The position numbers and the translations under genes are program-made. Below are positions 18,836-41,159 of a DNA stretch of 64,000 nt, one piece after another. The notes under the pieces were generated by a model. The model saw nothing but the letters and a program-made list of their open reading frames with translations, did not search any database and was not told where the DNA came from. Numbering within the stretch: position 1 is the first letter of the stretch; each line of letters opens with the position of its first letter. The DNA is from Flaccisagitta enflata (taxonomy: Eukaryota > Chaetognatha > Sagittoidea > Aphragmophora), in NCBI GenBank assembly GCA_965153355.1, contig OZ231126.1, positions 59,024,001-59,088,000 on the forward strand, written 5' to 3'.

Positions 18836-19365
18836 ATACGCAAGCACACGCACTTACTATGGCCATGTCTCTTGAAAATGTTTTTTTTGAAAAAAGAAAA
18901 AAAATGGCATTTTTTACTTAAAATTCACTGAACATATCACTATGACGGTCTGGCGCAATTTTATCAGAATTGATTTTACAAGTAGATATGACTCTAATTT
19001 CATCATGGGAACATGAAAAGTGCTTGGAGCAAGAGTGTTTCTCAAACCGTCATCGTGGGCCCAGCCTAATGTAGAGTTGTGTGTAAATGTGTAATTGTAT
19101 CACTGATCCAACTACTGTCATACCCACTTAAGGAGAATCAAGGATGAATTTTAGAGTGTTTTGACAGCTGAAACCCGTTTTATGGTAACTTTTCATTTGG
19201 TGTAAGTCAAGATGGTCTGTCGGAAGATTTTAGAGTAAAAATTCTGCTGCTCGGAAGAAAATCATTATCAAGAGGTCTAATGGTTTCAAGCTTCAGGATG
19301 ATTTCTCATCTTTTGCTTTCATATTCATCTGATTGGATTAACAGATTAGTCACATTTGCATGTTT

Positions 19366-19530
19366 TTGGTCGCGTGCACGCAACTGTTTGATCCACTATG
19401 TCCGTCGGATAGTCGGTCCGTCACACTGCTATTTCGGCGTTAAGATTTTTTTTTTTTCATTACTTCTCCTGTCCAAACACTTGGTTAGCCTCGGGTAGCC
19501 GTGTATCCCTTTTTAGTAAATTTGATGCTG
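19366..19530 (-). mobile_element. family B element, decayed
   Basis: GTCGCGTGCACGCAAC hairpin end, GTCCGTC pieces, then GGGTAGCCGTGTATCC. Confidence 0.6.
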
Positions 19531-19545
19531 CCTTGCTGTGTAAAC

Positions 19546-19620
19546 AAGGCCAACACTCTAAGTCGCCGGACGGACGGACAGACATAGCGGGGTGTAGAGT
19601 CGCATGCACGCGACTAAAAA
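19546..19620 (+). mobile_element. short (75-bp) family B element
   Basis: AACAAGGCCAACACTCTAAG, GTCGCCGGACGG, then GAGTCGCATGCACGCGACTAAAAA. Both ends are present with almost no interior. Confidence 0.7.
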
Positions 19621-20460
19621 GTGAGCGTTGTAAACATATACTTTACTTTCATCGCGACGTTAAACAATTAATGATAATGTTAAGATAGACTTGGTTGTTT
19701 TTCATTATTAAGGATAATTGTAATCGGTCCGGATTAAACACCACACGTAGATCGGAGAGTGTACCATAACAGGTCAAAAATATAAGCCAGTGCCTAGAGA
19801 TGACAGCTATGGCATAAAAATGTTCTTAAGTATGTGTAGATTACACCTATATGGGGTTTTGCCTGCGTCATGATTCATCTAGGGACATTTTTTTGCTCTT
19901 GAACTCAGTAGGTTCAACATTTTGGAGGCTCTGAATGGACAAGAGTTTTTTCATCTGAGAATGGAATTTTGCGAGTTTTTTTTAATAGGTCGTACAAATT
20001 TAGGAGCAGGCTTACCAAATTTTACGTATGGGGTATTCAATCAATCCGGAACCTTTAATGAAGATTTGGCATCCCCTCTCTTATCATAAGTACCATTTTT
20101 CATTTCTAGAATAGTACCATATGAAATGGAAAAAACATTTTTTGCCGCATTTTGATTTGAGAGAAGTAGTTAACTTCAAGGGGCAAAAAGAGGCCTTGGA
20201 TTGGCTATGACGCTATGTTTTCTTGCTCAGGGTAAGCAACTGTACTAGTTTCAGCCGTTTATTTAGGTCAAAAGTGCCAGCATAATTTTTTTTGTCTTGA
20301 GGTGACGTCCTATGGGAACATAGTGCACCAGTGAGAGCTCCCAAGGTTCTCATCCTTAAGTAAAGTAGGGTTGAGTAGTAATGTTGTCCAACTTTCATAG
20401 ATCTGCGGAATATGTTTAAGTTCTAACACTATCCTTACTGGTCAAGAATTTAAAACAAAA
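19621..20460. other. unique intergenic DNA
   Basis: AT-rich, no supported gene, no clear inverted repeat. Confidence 0.5.
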
Positions 20461-20487
20461 ATGATTCGCCCTCAGCCATCACCGGAA

Positions 20488-20606
20488 ATCAAAAACAAAA
20501 ACAAAAACAAAAACAAAAACAAAAACAAAAACAAAAACAAAAACAAAAACAAAAGCAAAAGCAAAAGCAAAAGCAAAAGCAAAAACAAAAACAAAAACAA
20601 AAATAA
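20488..20606. repeat. (AAAAAC)n microsatellite
   Basis: About 20 hexamer units with a block of AAAAGC variants at 20553-20582. Confidence 0.93.
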
Positions 20607-20734
20607 CAACAACACCAACAACGTCGCCTGCAGCCTGACATGGATGATTTTAGGTCCAAGATGGCTGGTTTCTGCCCCTGCGGGAAAGGGATGGACATCG
20701 GGTCGAACTGGCCTTTGAAAACGCGCATTTAAGA

Positions 20735-21271
<537 letters not shown>

Positions 21272-21365
21272 TTTGTCCGTGCGTGCGTGCGTGCAAGTAT
21301 GCGTGCGTTTTGCGTGTCCGTTTTTATTTTGTGAATGATATTCTATTCGTCAAGAACATGACAGT

Positions 21366-21440
21366 GCAAAACACAGCCAATCAAGTCTACCTAAAACAAA
21401 ACCACTACCGCAAGACTGTTCCGACATGGGTTGAACACTT
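21366..21440 (+). CDS. candidate exon, unknown gene
   Basis: Open island ending at CACTT|GTAAGT, encoding ANQVYLKQNHYRKTVPTWVE. It has non-repetitive, protein-like composition between a (GT)n array and unique DNA. The acceptor is uncertain (AAGAACATGACAG). Confidence 0.22.
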
Positions 21441-21701
21441 GTAAGTCGAATGACGTTATTGCGACTTTTGAGATTAGCGTTGATAGAGTGCTTTGACTGG
21501 CAGTCAAAGATGTCGTTAGCATTTGTGTCGACACTCGACAAATAAAAAAGAAGCTTTGTCTTCAGATGAATTGTAAATCCTCTAAGCTTGTATTTTTTTC
21601 CCTTTTCTTTTGTTTTTTTTTTCATGGCGAGAGACGTAGACTGTCACAGAAATCTTTAGTCAATCATGCAGTGCAAAATTCTGATCGCCTTTCTACCTAT
21701 T

Positions 21702-22002
21702 TCATCGCTTGTTTAGCGACACAATGCATAAGATGGATATTTCCGTAGGTAGGTAGGTAGGTAGGTAGGTAGGTAGGTAGGTAGGTAGGTAGGTAGGTAG
21801 GTAGGTTGATAGGTAGGTAGGAAGGATGTACTGCGAAATTTTGGATTACGCGAAATTGGCTGATATAATCAATTCTGAGAAATAAAGCCCCTACCCAGCC
21901 TCATTACAGCCCCCGCCAACCCACATACTGCCCCTACCCATCTGCATTACTGCCACTGCCTAACCGCAAGCGACTATATTTTGGCCGCGATCCAGCCTTG
22001 TC
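21702..22002 (-). mobile_element. family B variant with (TAGG)n
   Basis: Hairpin ATCGCTTGTTTAGCGAC, (AGGT)n at 21748-21820, several GCCCCTACCC boxes, left motif complement GCAAGCGAC, then GATCCAGCCTTGT. Confidence 0.65.
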
Positions 22003-22082
22003 TATTTACCAATGACTGCGCAACCGCCGACCGGAAAAAAGTCTAAAACCTGGGGTTTCTATTCTGTGTGAAACTCTTTTTT

Positions 22083-22430
22083 GGGCAGCGGCCCCAAAGG
22101 GGTCAATGACCTTTGCTTTCATACAGGGGAATTTTCTCCTTCTCCTCCTTCTCCTTCTTGGTACCTCCCTCATATGATCCAGGCCCATATCTCAGCCTCG
22201 AGGCCCATATCCCAGCCTTGAGGCCCAAATCCCAGTCTTGAGGCCCACATGCCAACCTCAATGCCTAAATCCCATCTTAAGGCCAAAATCCCATCTTTGA
22301 GGCCCAAATCCCAGCCTCGAGGGATTTGAGCCTCAACACTGGGATTTGGGCCTTAAGACTGGGATATGGGCCTTGAGGCTGAGATTTAGGCCTGGAGGGC
22401 AGGGCAGGGCAGGGCATGGGTACTGCTGAC
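22083..22430. mobile_element. family A element, copy A9
   Basis: Core GGGCAGCGGCCCCAAAGGGG, (CTCCTT)n, array of CCTCGAGGCCCATATCCCAG type that changes orientation at about 22320, then GGGCAGGGCATGGGTACTGC at the right. Confidence 0.7.
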
Positions 22431-22973
22431 TATCTTACCCTCTTACGACTGTTGATCTCCTCATTTCTTGCAATCTGATTCAATTCCTATATTACAAGCT
22501 GCTTCACTGCTATTCTTGCTGGCAATCTCAGTCATATCAGTTAAACCAGTTTTAAAGGACAGTTTATTCGTTGACCAATTTCTGGCTTATTTTTAGTCAG
22601 TTCTGAGCCAGTTTTTTTGCCGTATGGGTGGCTTGCAGCATCCTCAAACCCACTGGTGCACTCACTTTGTTGCCTTTAAAGCAAAGTCATCCCCCTGGTC
22701 ACTACCAATTTAAAGAAAAAAGTCTTAACTAACTCTATTGGGGGGTCGCTATCAACCATGTTTGGAAATGCCAATCAGATATATATGACCAGGCCATGCA
22801 CAATCACAAATCAACTTGATAACTAGAGAAAAAGTTCATGAGACTTAATCTTTTACAGTCGTGCTAACCCTACCTTTCTCCTAGTAATGTATAGGAGTTT
22901 CCTCTTCCTCTTTCTTCTTCCTATTTATTACACTGGGATGTGGCACGACTGTAAATGGTCTGGTGCGACCCCT

Positions 22974-23229
22974 TTTTAGTCGCTGACTAAGCGACTCTAT
23001 AAGAGGGTGTGTCCCTACCTACCTACCTACCTATGTCCGTCCGTCCGTCCGTCCGTCACAAGAAATTTTGAACGGCGCGAAATTGGCCGACTTTGTGATT
23101 TCTGAGCATAAACGCCCCTGCCCACCCAAAATACAGCCCCTGCCCAAAAATTGAATGCACCTGCCCATTTGCAAATTGCTCCTGCCCACCCGTCAGCGAC
23201 TGCTTATTGGCCGTGTATCCGGCCTTGTT
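22974..23229 (-). mobile_element. family B variant with GTCGCTGAC termini
   Basis: Hairpin end TTTTTAGTCGCTGACTAAGCGAC, (CTAC)n and (GTCC)n, four CCTGCCC boxes, complement motif GTCAGCGAC, then GGCCGTGTATCCGGCCTTG. The 9-base termini match exactly. Confidence 0.8.
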
Positions 23230-23328
23230 CCTTTAACAAGTGTTTGTAGAATGTTATTGTGCACACTTTGGCCATATGTCCGAGTTGCATTTCCAAAGTT
23301 GTTTGATGCCGACCCCCCCCCCCACCTA

Positions 23329-23923
23329 CGCTGAGGAGAATACACTTTCTTTCATGCAGGGACCCAGAGGAGGGCCCTGATTTTTTTATTTTGTTGTAAC
23401 TATTGTATTCTAAAAATTTCAGGACCATAGCCGTTCTTAAACATTCATCATATTGCACCTGAACAATAGTTCATCCTTAAAAGGGGCCAAAATCATTGTT
23501 TCTCAAATCTGATGCCAGATTCAGATTCCTTGTAAAAAATCATGTCAGATACTATATCTTCTTTTTTCAAAATTTTGTTTTTAAGTTGAAAAAAAAAACC
23601 CTCCAAAAATAAGGGTTTTTAAAAAACAAGGTTTTCTTAGAGGTTTTTTGTATTTTTGTTTTCAGCTTAAAAACAAGATTTTGAAAATATAATATCTGAC
23701 CTAATTTTTTACAAGGAATCTGAATCTGGCATCAGATTTGAGGAATAATGATTTTGAAATTTTGGCCCCCTTAAGGATGAGCCATTTTTCAAGTGCAATA
23801 TGATGAATGTTCAAGAACATCTATGGTCCTGAAATTTTTAGAATACATTAGTTTCATCAAAATAAAAAAATCTGTGCCCTCCTCTGGGTCCCTGCATGAA
23901 AAAAAAGTGTATTCTCCTCAGCG
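23329..23923. mobile_element. foldback element D1, TA-flanked
   Basis: CGCTGAGGAGAATACACTTT at the left and its complement at the right; the interior is palindromic around about 23625. Confidence 0.85.
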
Positions 23924-24039
23924 TACCCCCCACTCAATATCTCTTTTTTAAGAAGTATGCAAGTTGCGAGAAAAAAATTCAGTCAATCTTAACTCAACAG
24001 ATATTTATTGGACTTCCAATCGGTGCCATTTGAAAGAAA

Positions 24040-24305
24040 ACAAGGCCGGATACGCGGCTACTGAAGTCGCGTGCGGGTGGGCAGAGGCCATATTGGAAGT
24101 CACCAGACCATTTGGGCAGGAGCAGTGAGGTCAAAGAAAAAAACATAAAAAAAGTAAAGTGTGACCGACAAACTCTCTCTAGTAAAATAATACAGCTTTT
24201 AGGAATTTCCCCATATAAAATAGAAAACCTTTATTTCTACCCATTATCTCAAAAAGTTACATATTTCGACTTTTTTTTGATCTGTCATTTGAGTTACTGG
24301 CGTCG
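24040..24305 (+). mobile_element. family B element, 3' end unclear
   Basis: AACAAGGCCGGATACGCGGC, GTCGCGTGCGGGTGGGCAG, GGGCAGGAGCAGTGAGG, then a weak GACCGAC. A GGCGTCGCGTGAATC near 24300 may be the decayed end. Confidence 0.6.
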
Positions 24306-24351
24306 CGTGAATCTCAAAATTTTTTCCTTGGCGGCTTCCGCTGTGGTGGAC

Positions 24352-24770
<419 letters not shown>

Positions 24771-24865
24771 TTGTTCTTGTTGTGATTGAGAGTAAGGGAA
24801 CTAACCATCCAACACTTGTTGTTTTTGTTGTTAGTTTTGTCTCTCTCTTGCTCCCGAAAGCGCTA

Positions 24866-25033
24866 TAAACAAGGCCGGATACACGGCAAGACAGTCGCGG
24901 ACGGTTGGGCAGGAGCTGTAATGTGAAAACCGCCCGGAATTCAAAAAAGTGACGAACCGATGGACCGATGGACCGACCGACCGACATACCAACCGACACG
25001 GCAAAGTGTAGAGTCGCGTGTCCACGACTAAAA
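24866..25033 (+). mobile_element. family B variant with GTCGCGGAC termini
   Basis: AACAAGGCCGGATACACGGC start, GTCGCGGACGGTTGGGCAGG, GACC run, and hairpin GTCGCGTGTCCACGAC then TAAAAA. Confidence 0.82.
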
Positions 25034-25595
25034 ATCTCAGATAAGAGGTCCATTAGAGTGGTTTTTAAAGAGCAGATAAACTCTGTGGTACTCCATTATT
25101 GGTTCTATTTTCGTCAACAAAAATTGCGACAATCCAAACAGCAGTCAGATCCATCAAATTACAATGCTACAAATTACAAGTTAGAACTAAGACGTTGATA
25201 AAGTCAAGGTATGCGATTTGCTTCGGCCTCTTCGGCCTCTTCCTACGCTTACTAACCATAATTCAAGCATACTGCCTGTAACATGAATATGTTGACAAGC
25301 ATTTAGAGCGATCAAATTGTACATGAAAACCAGTTTGATTCTGAAACCACTTCGGCCACATGCCGCGCACTTCCAATTAAAATTTTCACACCGAATTATA
25401 ACCAAATTGATCACAAATATGCAAACTTTCTTATTTCTTTTATCTAGTCCTGACTCCTGAGTCCCCTTGCCCTGGCCTTGGTAAGTAAGTTTGCTCCAGG
25501 TGTCGCCGATTGTTGTTGACGAAGGCTGGATGGAGGTCGCACTTGGTCGACCCATTTCCTTTTCAGATAAAATTTTTGTGCGTCCCTTAAAATTG

Positions 25596-25817
25596 AACAA
25601 GGCCGGATGCACGGCCGATGAGTAGTCGCCTGCGGGTGGGAAGGGGCAGAAATGCGGATGGGCAGGGGCAGTAATGGGGTGGATCGGGGCTGTGTTAAGA
25701 TTGGGCAGGGGCAGTAATTATCAGGACACACTATTTCAGTCAATTTCGCTTCATCCAAAATTTTGCGACCGACAGACCCAAGGACATACACTCTTATGGA
25801 GTCGCTTAGTGAGCGGG
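25596..25817 (+). mobile_element. family B element, degenerate right end
   Basis: AACAAGGCCGGATGCACGGC start, four GGGCAGGGGCAGTAAT-like boxes, GACC remnants, and GAGTCGCTTAGTGAGCG. Confidence 0.65.
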
Positions 25818-25819
25818 AT

Positions 25820-26600
25820 TGCCGTAAAGGTCAGATTTTCCCTCCAATTAATCCAAATATCTCAATTTCAAGGAGATTCAAGAAAAAAAATAAATAAATA
25901 AAACCCACTCTGACTCTTTCATGAAAGAATCCAAAAGTGGTGTAGAATTATTTAGGCAAACTAGTTGGGACTTCCAAAATCATGCCACCTAACGAGATGC
26001 TTTATATTTCTATTTTGAGCAAAAAAAGTTATAACTTGAGTTATATACAAAAAAACCGCAATATTTGATAAGAACATTTTCTATACAAGATTTTTTGATG
26101 CATTTCCTTATCAATACCCAAAGTAATATGAGGAATCAACTATTGGAGAATTTATCTAATTTTGGCTGTTTTTTTCGAAAATTTGCTTTTTGATCTTAAT
26201 TGCATAATCTGTTTTTTAAGGTTTTTCCTGATTATCTCACGCATTTTTTTCAGGTAGAACAATAGAATTCACAACAAATACATTTGCCATTAGACACTGT
26301 TTCCAACACATTTAATTAATGATTTTTAAAAAAAAATTGATAATTTTTCTAAATATGGTTTTCTTAAAGCTATTTCATGCCTCTTAGGCATATCTCAAAA
26401 AATTCTAAGTTGATTCAAATTTCAATTGCTACAAGACCTTGGTATCTTTGCTAGAATAATATTGTAAACATTAAGATAAATACGAGTCTTAGAACAAAAA
26501 AAAACTGTTCTAATTTTTTTGACCAAAGTGAATATTATGATTTTGTCTTAAACTTTTTCAAATACCCCTGTGTGAAAAAATTTGAATGGTTTTTTTATTT
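25820..26600. other. AT-rich DNA with a fragment related to foldback G
   Basis: The part at 26480-26590 (AACTGTTCTAATTTTTTTGA and TACCCCTGTGTG) resembles one arm of element G; the rest shows nothing recognisable. Confidence 0.45.
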
Positions 26601-26802
26601 CCATTCTTTTTTTTTACTATTTGCAATGGGGGATTTTGACCATATGCGATGTGTTTGGCGTCTTTGAAAAGGGCCATAAACGCTTGAATTCAAGGACAAA
26701 AAACATTGGAAATCGACGAGAAAAGACGCTAAGACAAACGGAAACGAAAAGTGAACGCAGTTGCCTTACAAAACGTCAAAGAAAGTAATTTGAAAGAGAA
26801 AC

Positions 26803-26943
26803 AAGGCCGGATACACGGCAATCCAGTCGCGGTCAGTTGGGCAGGAGCAGTAATGCGAAAACTACTCGGAATTCCAAAATGATACGGGACCGACCGACCG
26901 ACCGACACGGCAATGTGTAGAGTCGCGTGTCCGCGACTGAAAA
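26803..26943 (+). mobile_element. family B element, GTCGCGG type
   Basis: Complete short copy from AACAAGGCCGGATACACGGC to hairpin GTCGCGTGTCCGCGAC and TGAAAAA. Confidence 0.82.
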
Positions 26944-27023
26944 AGGTGCGCCCCAAATATAGTGCGACTGCACTGTAGCCGCATGATCGGAGGATCTGTA
27001 CGCTTGTCCTCTGTCTCTCTTTA

Positions 27024-27028
<5 letters not shown>

Positions 27029-27087
<59 letters not shown>
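27029..27087. repeat. (CT)n then (CAGA)n
   Basis: About 29 CT units followed by CAGACAGACAGACAGACAGA. Confidence 0.93.
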
Positions 27088-27089
<2 letters not shown>

Positions 27090-27246
27090 ACAGACAGACA
27101 GACAGACGGGCAACACAGTAAAAAGGATAAAGAAAGAAATAGAGAGAAAGACAGTAACAGACAGTCTGGCGGAAACAAAGACGCTGACGATGTGAGTGAG
27201 AGAGATTTTTTTTTCTAACAAGAAGCCGGGTGTAGCAAGGTCAGAT

Positions 27247-27381
27247 AATAAGGCCGGATACACGGCAATCCAGTCGCGGACGGTTGGGCAGGAGCAGTAA
27301 TGCAAAAACCGCTCGGAATAAAAAAGAATGTGACGGACGGACCGACACGGTAAGCCTGGTAAGGTGTCCGCGACTGAAAAC
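27247..27381 (+). mobile_element. family B element, GTCGCGGAC type
   Basis: TAAGGCCGGATACACGGC start, GTCGCGGACGGTTGGGCAGG, and right end GGTGTCCGCGACTGAAAA. Confidence 0.75.
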
Positions 27382-27437
27382 ATGACATCATCATCAATCC
27401 CTCTCAGCATTTTTAGTTCTTTTGCCATCCCCAAGTA

Positions 27438-28010
27438 CAGTAGATGTCGTCTAGACTTAGAAATATGGAAGAATTCATTACAGGAAGACAAATAAACTTA
27501 AGCGACTGATATTTTGAATATAGACTAATAAAAGGATGCTTATTTGCCTATAGGTGTCAGTTGCCATGAGAACACATTTCCATGTACTCATGCTAAAGTA
27601 TCAATATTTTGAGAATATTTTGAGGGAACATTGTTTAAAATAAAATTTGCCACAACTTTCTCACAGTATGTTCTGTAAGCATATCGCTCATTTGGCGGTT
27701 GCTAGGGAGCATCACAGGGCTGTCACACATAGTTACGCTCCCTAGCAACAGCTAAATGAGCAATATTCTTACAGAACATATTGTGGGAAAGTTGTAGCAA
27801 ATTTTATTCTAAACTATGTTCCTTCAAAAAAATTCTCAGAATATTGATACTTTAGCCTGAATACATGAAAATGTGTTTCCATAGCAACCAATACCCATAG
27901 GCAATAAAGCATTTTTTCATTAGTTAATATTTCAAATATCAATCTCTTAAGTATATCTGTTTTCCCATAATGAATTCCCCCGTATTTCCAAGTATAGACG
28001 ACATCTACTG
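27438..28010. mobile_element. foldback element C1, TA-flanked
   Basis: CAGTAGATGTCGTCTAGACT to the mirror end CTACTG, flanked by TA. The whole 573 bp is one imperfect palindrome centred near 27725 around the GCTCCCTAGCAAC motif. Confidence 0.88.
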
Positions 28011-28201
28011 TACGTGAAACCACTTTCCCCTTCCGGTTCTCCCACAAATTGCGACCATCAAAGCCTAAGCTTTTTGTCTTACCGAGATTTGATGATATTC
28101 TCTTTCCTGGGAAATTGGCACTCTGCTTTTGTCGACAGCCGGACTGCCAGACTGCCGGTCGCCCCTACACATCGAACTCCAGCAATGGACTGATTGGTTT
28201 T

Positions 28202-28770
28202 TGGGCAGCGGCCCCGAAGGAGACGAAGTCCTGTAGAACACAGGAGACATTTGTTTGTGTGTTCGTCTGTCTGTTCGTTAGTCCCCCCCCAGGCCTTCTC
28301 AGGCCTGAAATCTGCCCTCTCAGGCCTGAAATCTACCCTCTCAGGCATGAAATCTGCCTTCTAAGGCCTGAAATCTTCTCTCTCGGGCCTGAAACCTGTT
28401 CTCTTAGGCATGAAATCTGCCCTCGCAGATTTAGGCCTGAGAGGGTAGATTTCAGGCCTGAGAGGGCAGATTTCAGGCCTGAGAGGGCCTGGGGGGGGGG
28501 CCTGACGGATGGACGGACGGACAGACGGACGGACAGACAGACAGACAGACAGATGGATGGACGGACGGACGGACGGACGGACGGATGGACGGACGGACGG
28601 ATGGACGGACGGACGGACGGACGGACGGACGGACGAACAAAAGTCCCCCTTTGTTCTACCGGACTTTGTCCCCTTCAGGGCCGCTGCCCTGCTTACTCTC
28701 ATTCAGCAACCATTCAAAACAGGGCAACGGTTATCGCTGACCACATATTGCCCTTGGGCGACCTGTTATA
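28202..28770. mobile_element. family A element, copy A10
   Basis: Complete: core GGGCAGCGGCCCCGAAGGAG, array CTCTCAGGCCTGAAATCTGC that inverts at about 28430, then (GGAC)n, the right core and the outer arm ending in GGGCGACCTGTTATAAG. Confidence 0.85.
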
Positions 28771-28806
28771 AGATTGTTTATTGTCCTTGTGTCTGAGGAT
28801 TTCCCA

Positions 28807-29068
28807 CCAAAGAGAAAGGTAACAAGGTCATTAGACCTAAGTCGCGTGCGTCGGCACTTTCAAAAAACGTCAGGCAGACAGACAGACAAACAATCTTTTT
28901 TTCAAAAAGACATTTTAAAAGGCTTATTACTCTACAAAGTTTATTTTCTACCATTTGGGGACATAAAAACGCTTTAAAACAGTTTTGTGACGGATGGACC
29001 GACGGACCGACGGACCAACGGACCGACCGAAAAGTGGCTTATTGAGTCGCGTAGCACGCGACTAAAAA
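28807..29068 (+). mobile_element. family B element
   Basis: AACAAGGTCATTAGACC start, GTCGCGTGCGTCGG, (GGACCGAC)n, and hairpin GTCGCGTAGCACGCGAC then TAAAAA. Confidence 0.7.
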
Positions 29069-29514
29069 AACCTACATGGCAACACATGTTTTTAGGGAGT
29101 GAGGAGTCACTTTCAATCGAAGTCAATTGCCTTTTAGTGGATTCTTGATTGTTAGGACAGCAAATGAGTCAGAAACAGATTGAGGTATGATGCACCCGGC
29201 AGCCACGAGCGCTAGCCCCCGTTGACTTAATTTTAGAGACAACATAGATATAATTCCTCTTATATCGAATCGCGAGCGCCTAATGCTCGCAGTTCTCTCG
29301 AATTTCTACGTGTTTCACTTCGGCGCCACACTATTTTCAGTTTATAGGGAACCACAAAATATGAGGCTGGGATGTCCCTAAATCTTTGTAAACTTTAGAC
29401 CAAAATGTCCTGAGCATGTTTTGTCCATTTAGGTAAAGTGGATAATTTTTTTTCATGAATCCATGACGGCATCCTTACCCATTCCCCTACCCTGACCCTA
29501 ACCCAACCCCTAAC

Positions 29515-29530
29515 CCTAAACCCATCCTCA
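29515..29530. repeat. interstitial telomere-like CCCTAA motifs
   Basis: Within 29484-29560, several CCCTAACCC- and CCCTAAACCC-like degenerate units occur (for example CCCCTAACCCTAAACCCAT). Not a pure array. Confidence 0.5.
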
Positions 29531-29685
29531 TCCATAACCCAACCCCTAAACCTAACATAAAATCCATCCTAAAACCATTATGCGAGTATTTCGCTCAGCC
29601 AAAAACGAAAGAACGATTACCATTTTTCCCCGTAGTGCAAACTTGGTTCTTACTCAATGAAAAGAGTGAAGAGCCTCTTTTCCCT

Positions 29686-29930
29686 TTCTTCTTCTCTTTC
29701 TTCTTCTTCTTCTTCTTCTTCTTCTTCTTCTTCTTCTTCTTCTTCTTCTTCTTCTTCTTCTTCTTCTTCTTCTTCTTCTTCTTCTTCTTCTTCTTCTTCT
29801 TCTTCTTCTTCTTCTTCTTCTTCTTCTTCTTCTTCTTCTTCTTCTTCTTCTTCTTCTTCTTCTTCTCCTTCTTCTTCTTCTTCCTCTTCTTCTTCTTCTT
29901 CTTCATCTTCTTCTTCTTCTTCTTCTTCTC
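29686..29930. repeat. (TTC)n microsatellite
   Basis: About 245 bp of TTC with sparse interruptions near the 3' end. Confidence 0.95.
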
Positions 29931-30030
29931 TCTCACCATCGTCGCGACGCAACCGTCACAGAAAACAACGTCGTCTTGATCATTCATTCATCGTGACAGG
30001 ATCGGAGCGCAAAATCATGATTCGCCGCAT

Positions 30031-30620
30031 ATAAAATCACTTGTAATTTCATTATGGAGATACAGTGCAAAAGCAGAACAAAAGTTTGCCTAAATTTTTC
30101 AAATCCGCTTTGGGAAACATCATCATAGGCAAAGAGGGGAAGAGAGAGACAGGTATTTATAGGGAAAAGACAGACAATTGGGGATCTAAGAGAGAGGGAA
30201 AAGAGAGAGCTCAATAAGAGCTGGGCCCCCACCCCCCCCCCCTAGCAACATTCGTTTCAATCCATAGTATTGAACACTGGGTTCCAGGCATCAGTTTTGA
30301 CATAGGCTCCCCAGTCTTTATTCAGTCCCTTGCCTGGGCCACAGTTGGCTTTTTTTATTTCGAATGCTTCCCGGTGTTCAATACGATGGATTGACAACGA
30401 ATGTTGCTAGGGGGGGGGAGCCCAGCTCTTATTGAGCTCTCTCTTTTCCCTCTCTCTCCAATCCCCAATTGTCTGTCTTTTCCCTATAAATACCTGTCTC
30501 TCTCTTCCCCTCTCTGCCTCTGATGATGTTTCCCAAAGTGGATTCGAAAATTTAGGCAAACTTTTGTTCTGCTTTTGTACTGTATCTCCATAATGAAATT
30601 ACAAGTGATTGTATTAGTTC
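30031..30620. mobile_element. foldback element H just upstream of the channel gene
   Basis: Arms include AATCACTTGTAATTTCATTA and its complement; poly-C and poly-G flank the central loop. The direct repeat CATGATTCGCCGCAT flanks it at 30016-30030 and 30652-30666. Confidence 0.75.
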
Positions 30621-30693
30621 TACTACCGGTTCTTGCGATGACGATTCGCCCCATGATTCGCCGCATTTAAGAAGGCGCGCGGCGCAAAGGAAA

Positions 30694-41070
<10,377 letters not shown>

Positions 41071-41159
41071 AGGATTGTGTTCCACGATGGTGGATTACTA
41101 CATAATAAGTGTTTATCTGTCCGTTCGTTCGTCCGTTCATCTTTGTGTCGCAAAACCCT

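Larger units (their letters stand above)
16277..19068. mobile_element. hAT-like non-autonomous element, 2.8 kb, 8-bp target duplication
   Basis: Ends TAGGCTGGGCTC and GGGCCCAGCCTA with about 200 bp of degenerate inverted similarity (both contain a CCGTCAT stretch and an AATTAGAG/CTCTAATT stretch). Flanked by ATGTAGAG at 16269-16276 and 19069-19076. The interior holds (TTG)n, a polyN/polyQ frame, a foldback, two family A pieces and (CA)n. No transposase seen; hAT is inferred from the 8-bp duplication. Confidence 0.65.

Noticed and set aside
28049-28771. 240-codon frame with LRPEICPLRPEI repeats
   Set aside because: Family A10 array and (GGAC)n; similar frames arise in every family A copy.
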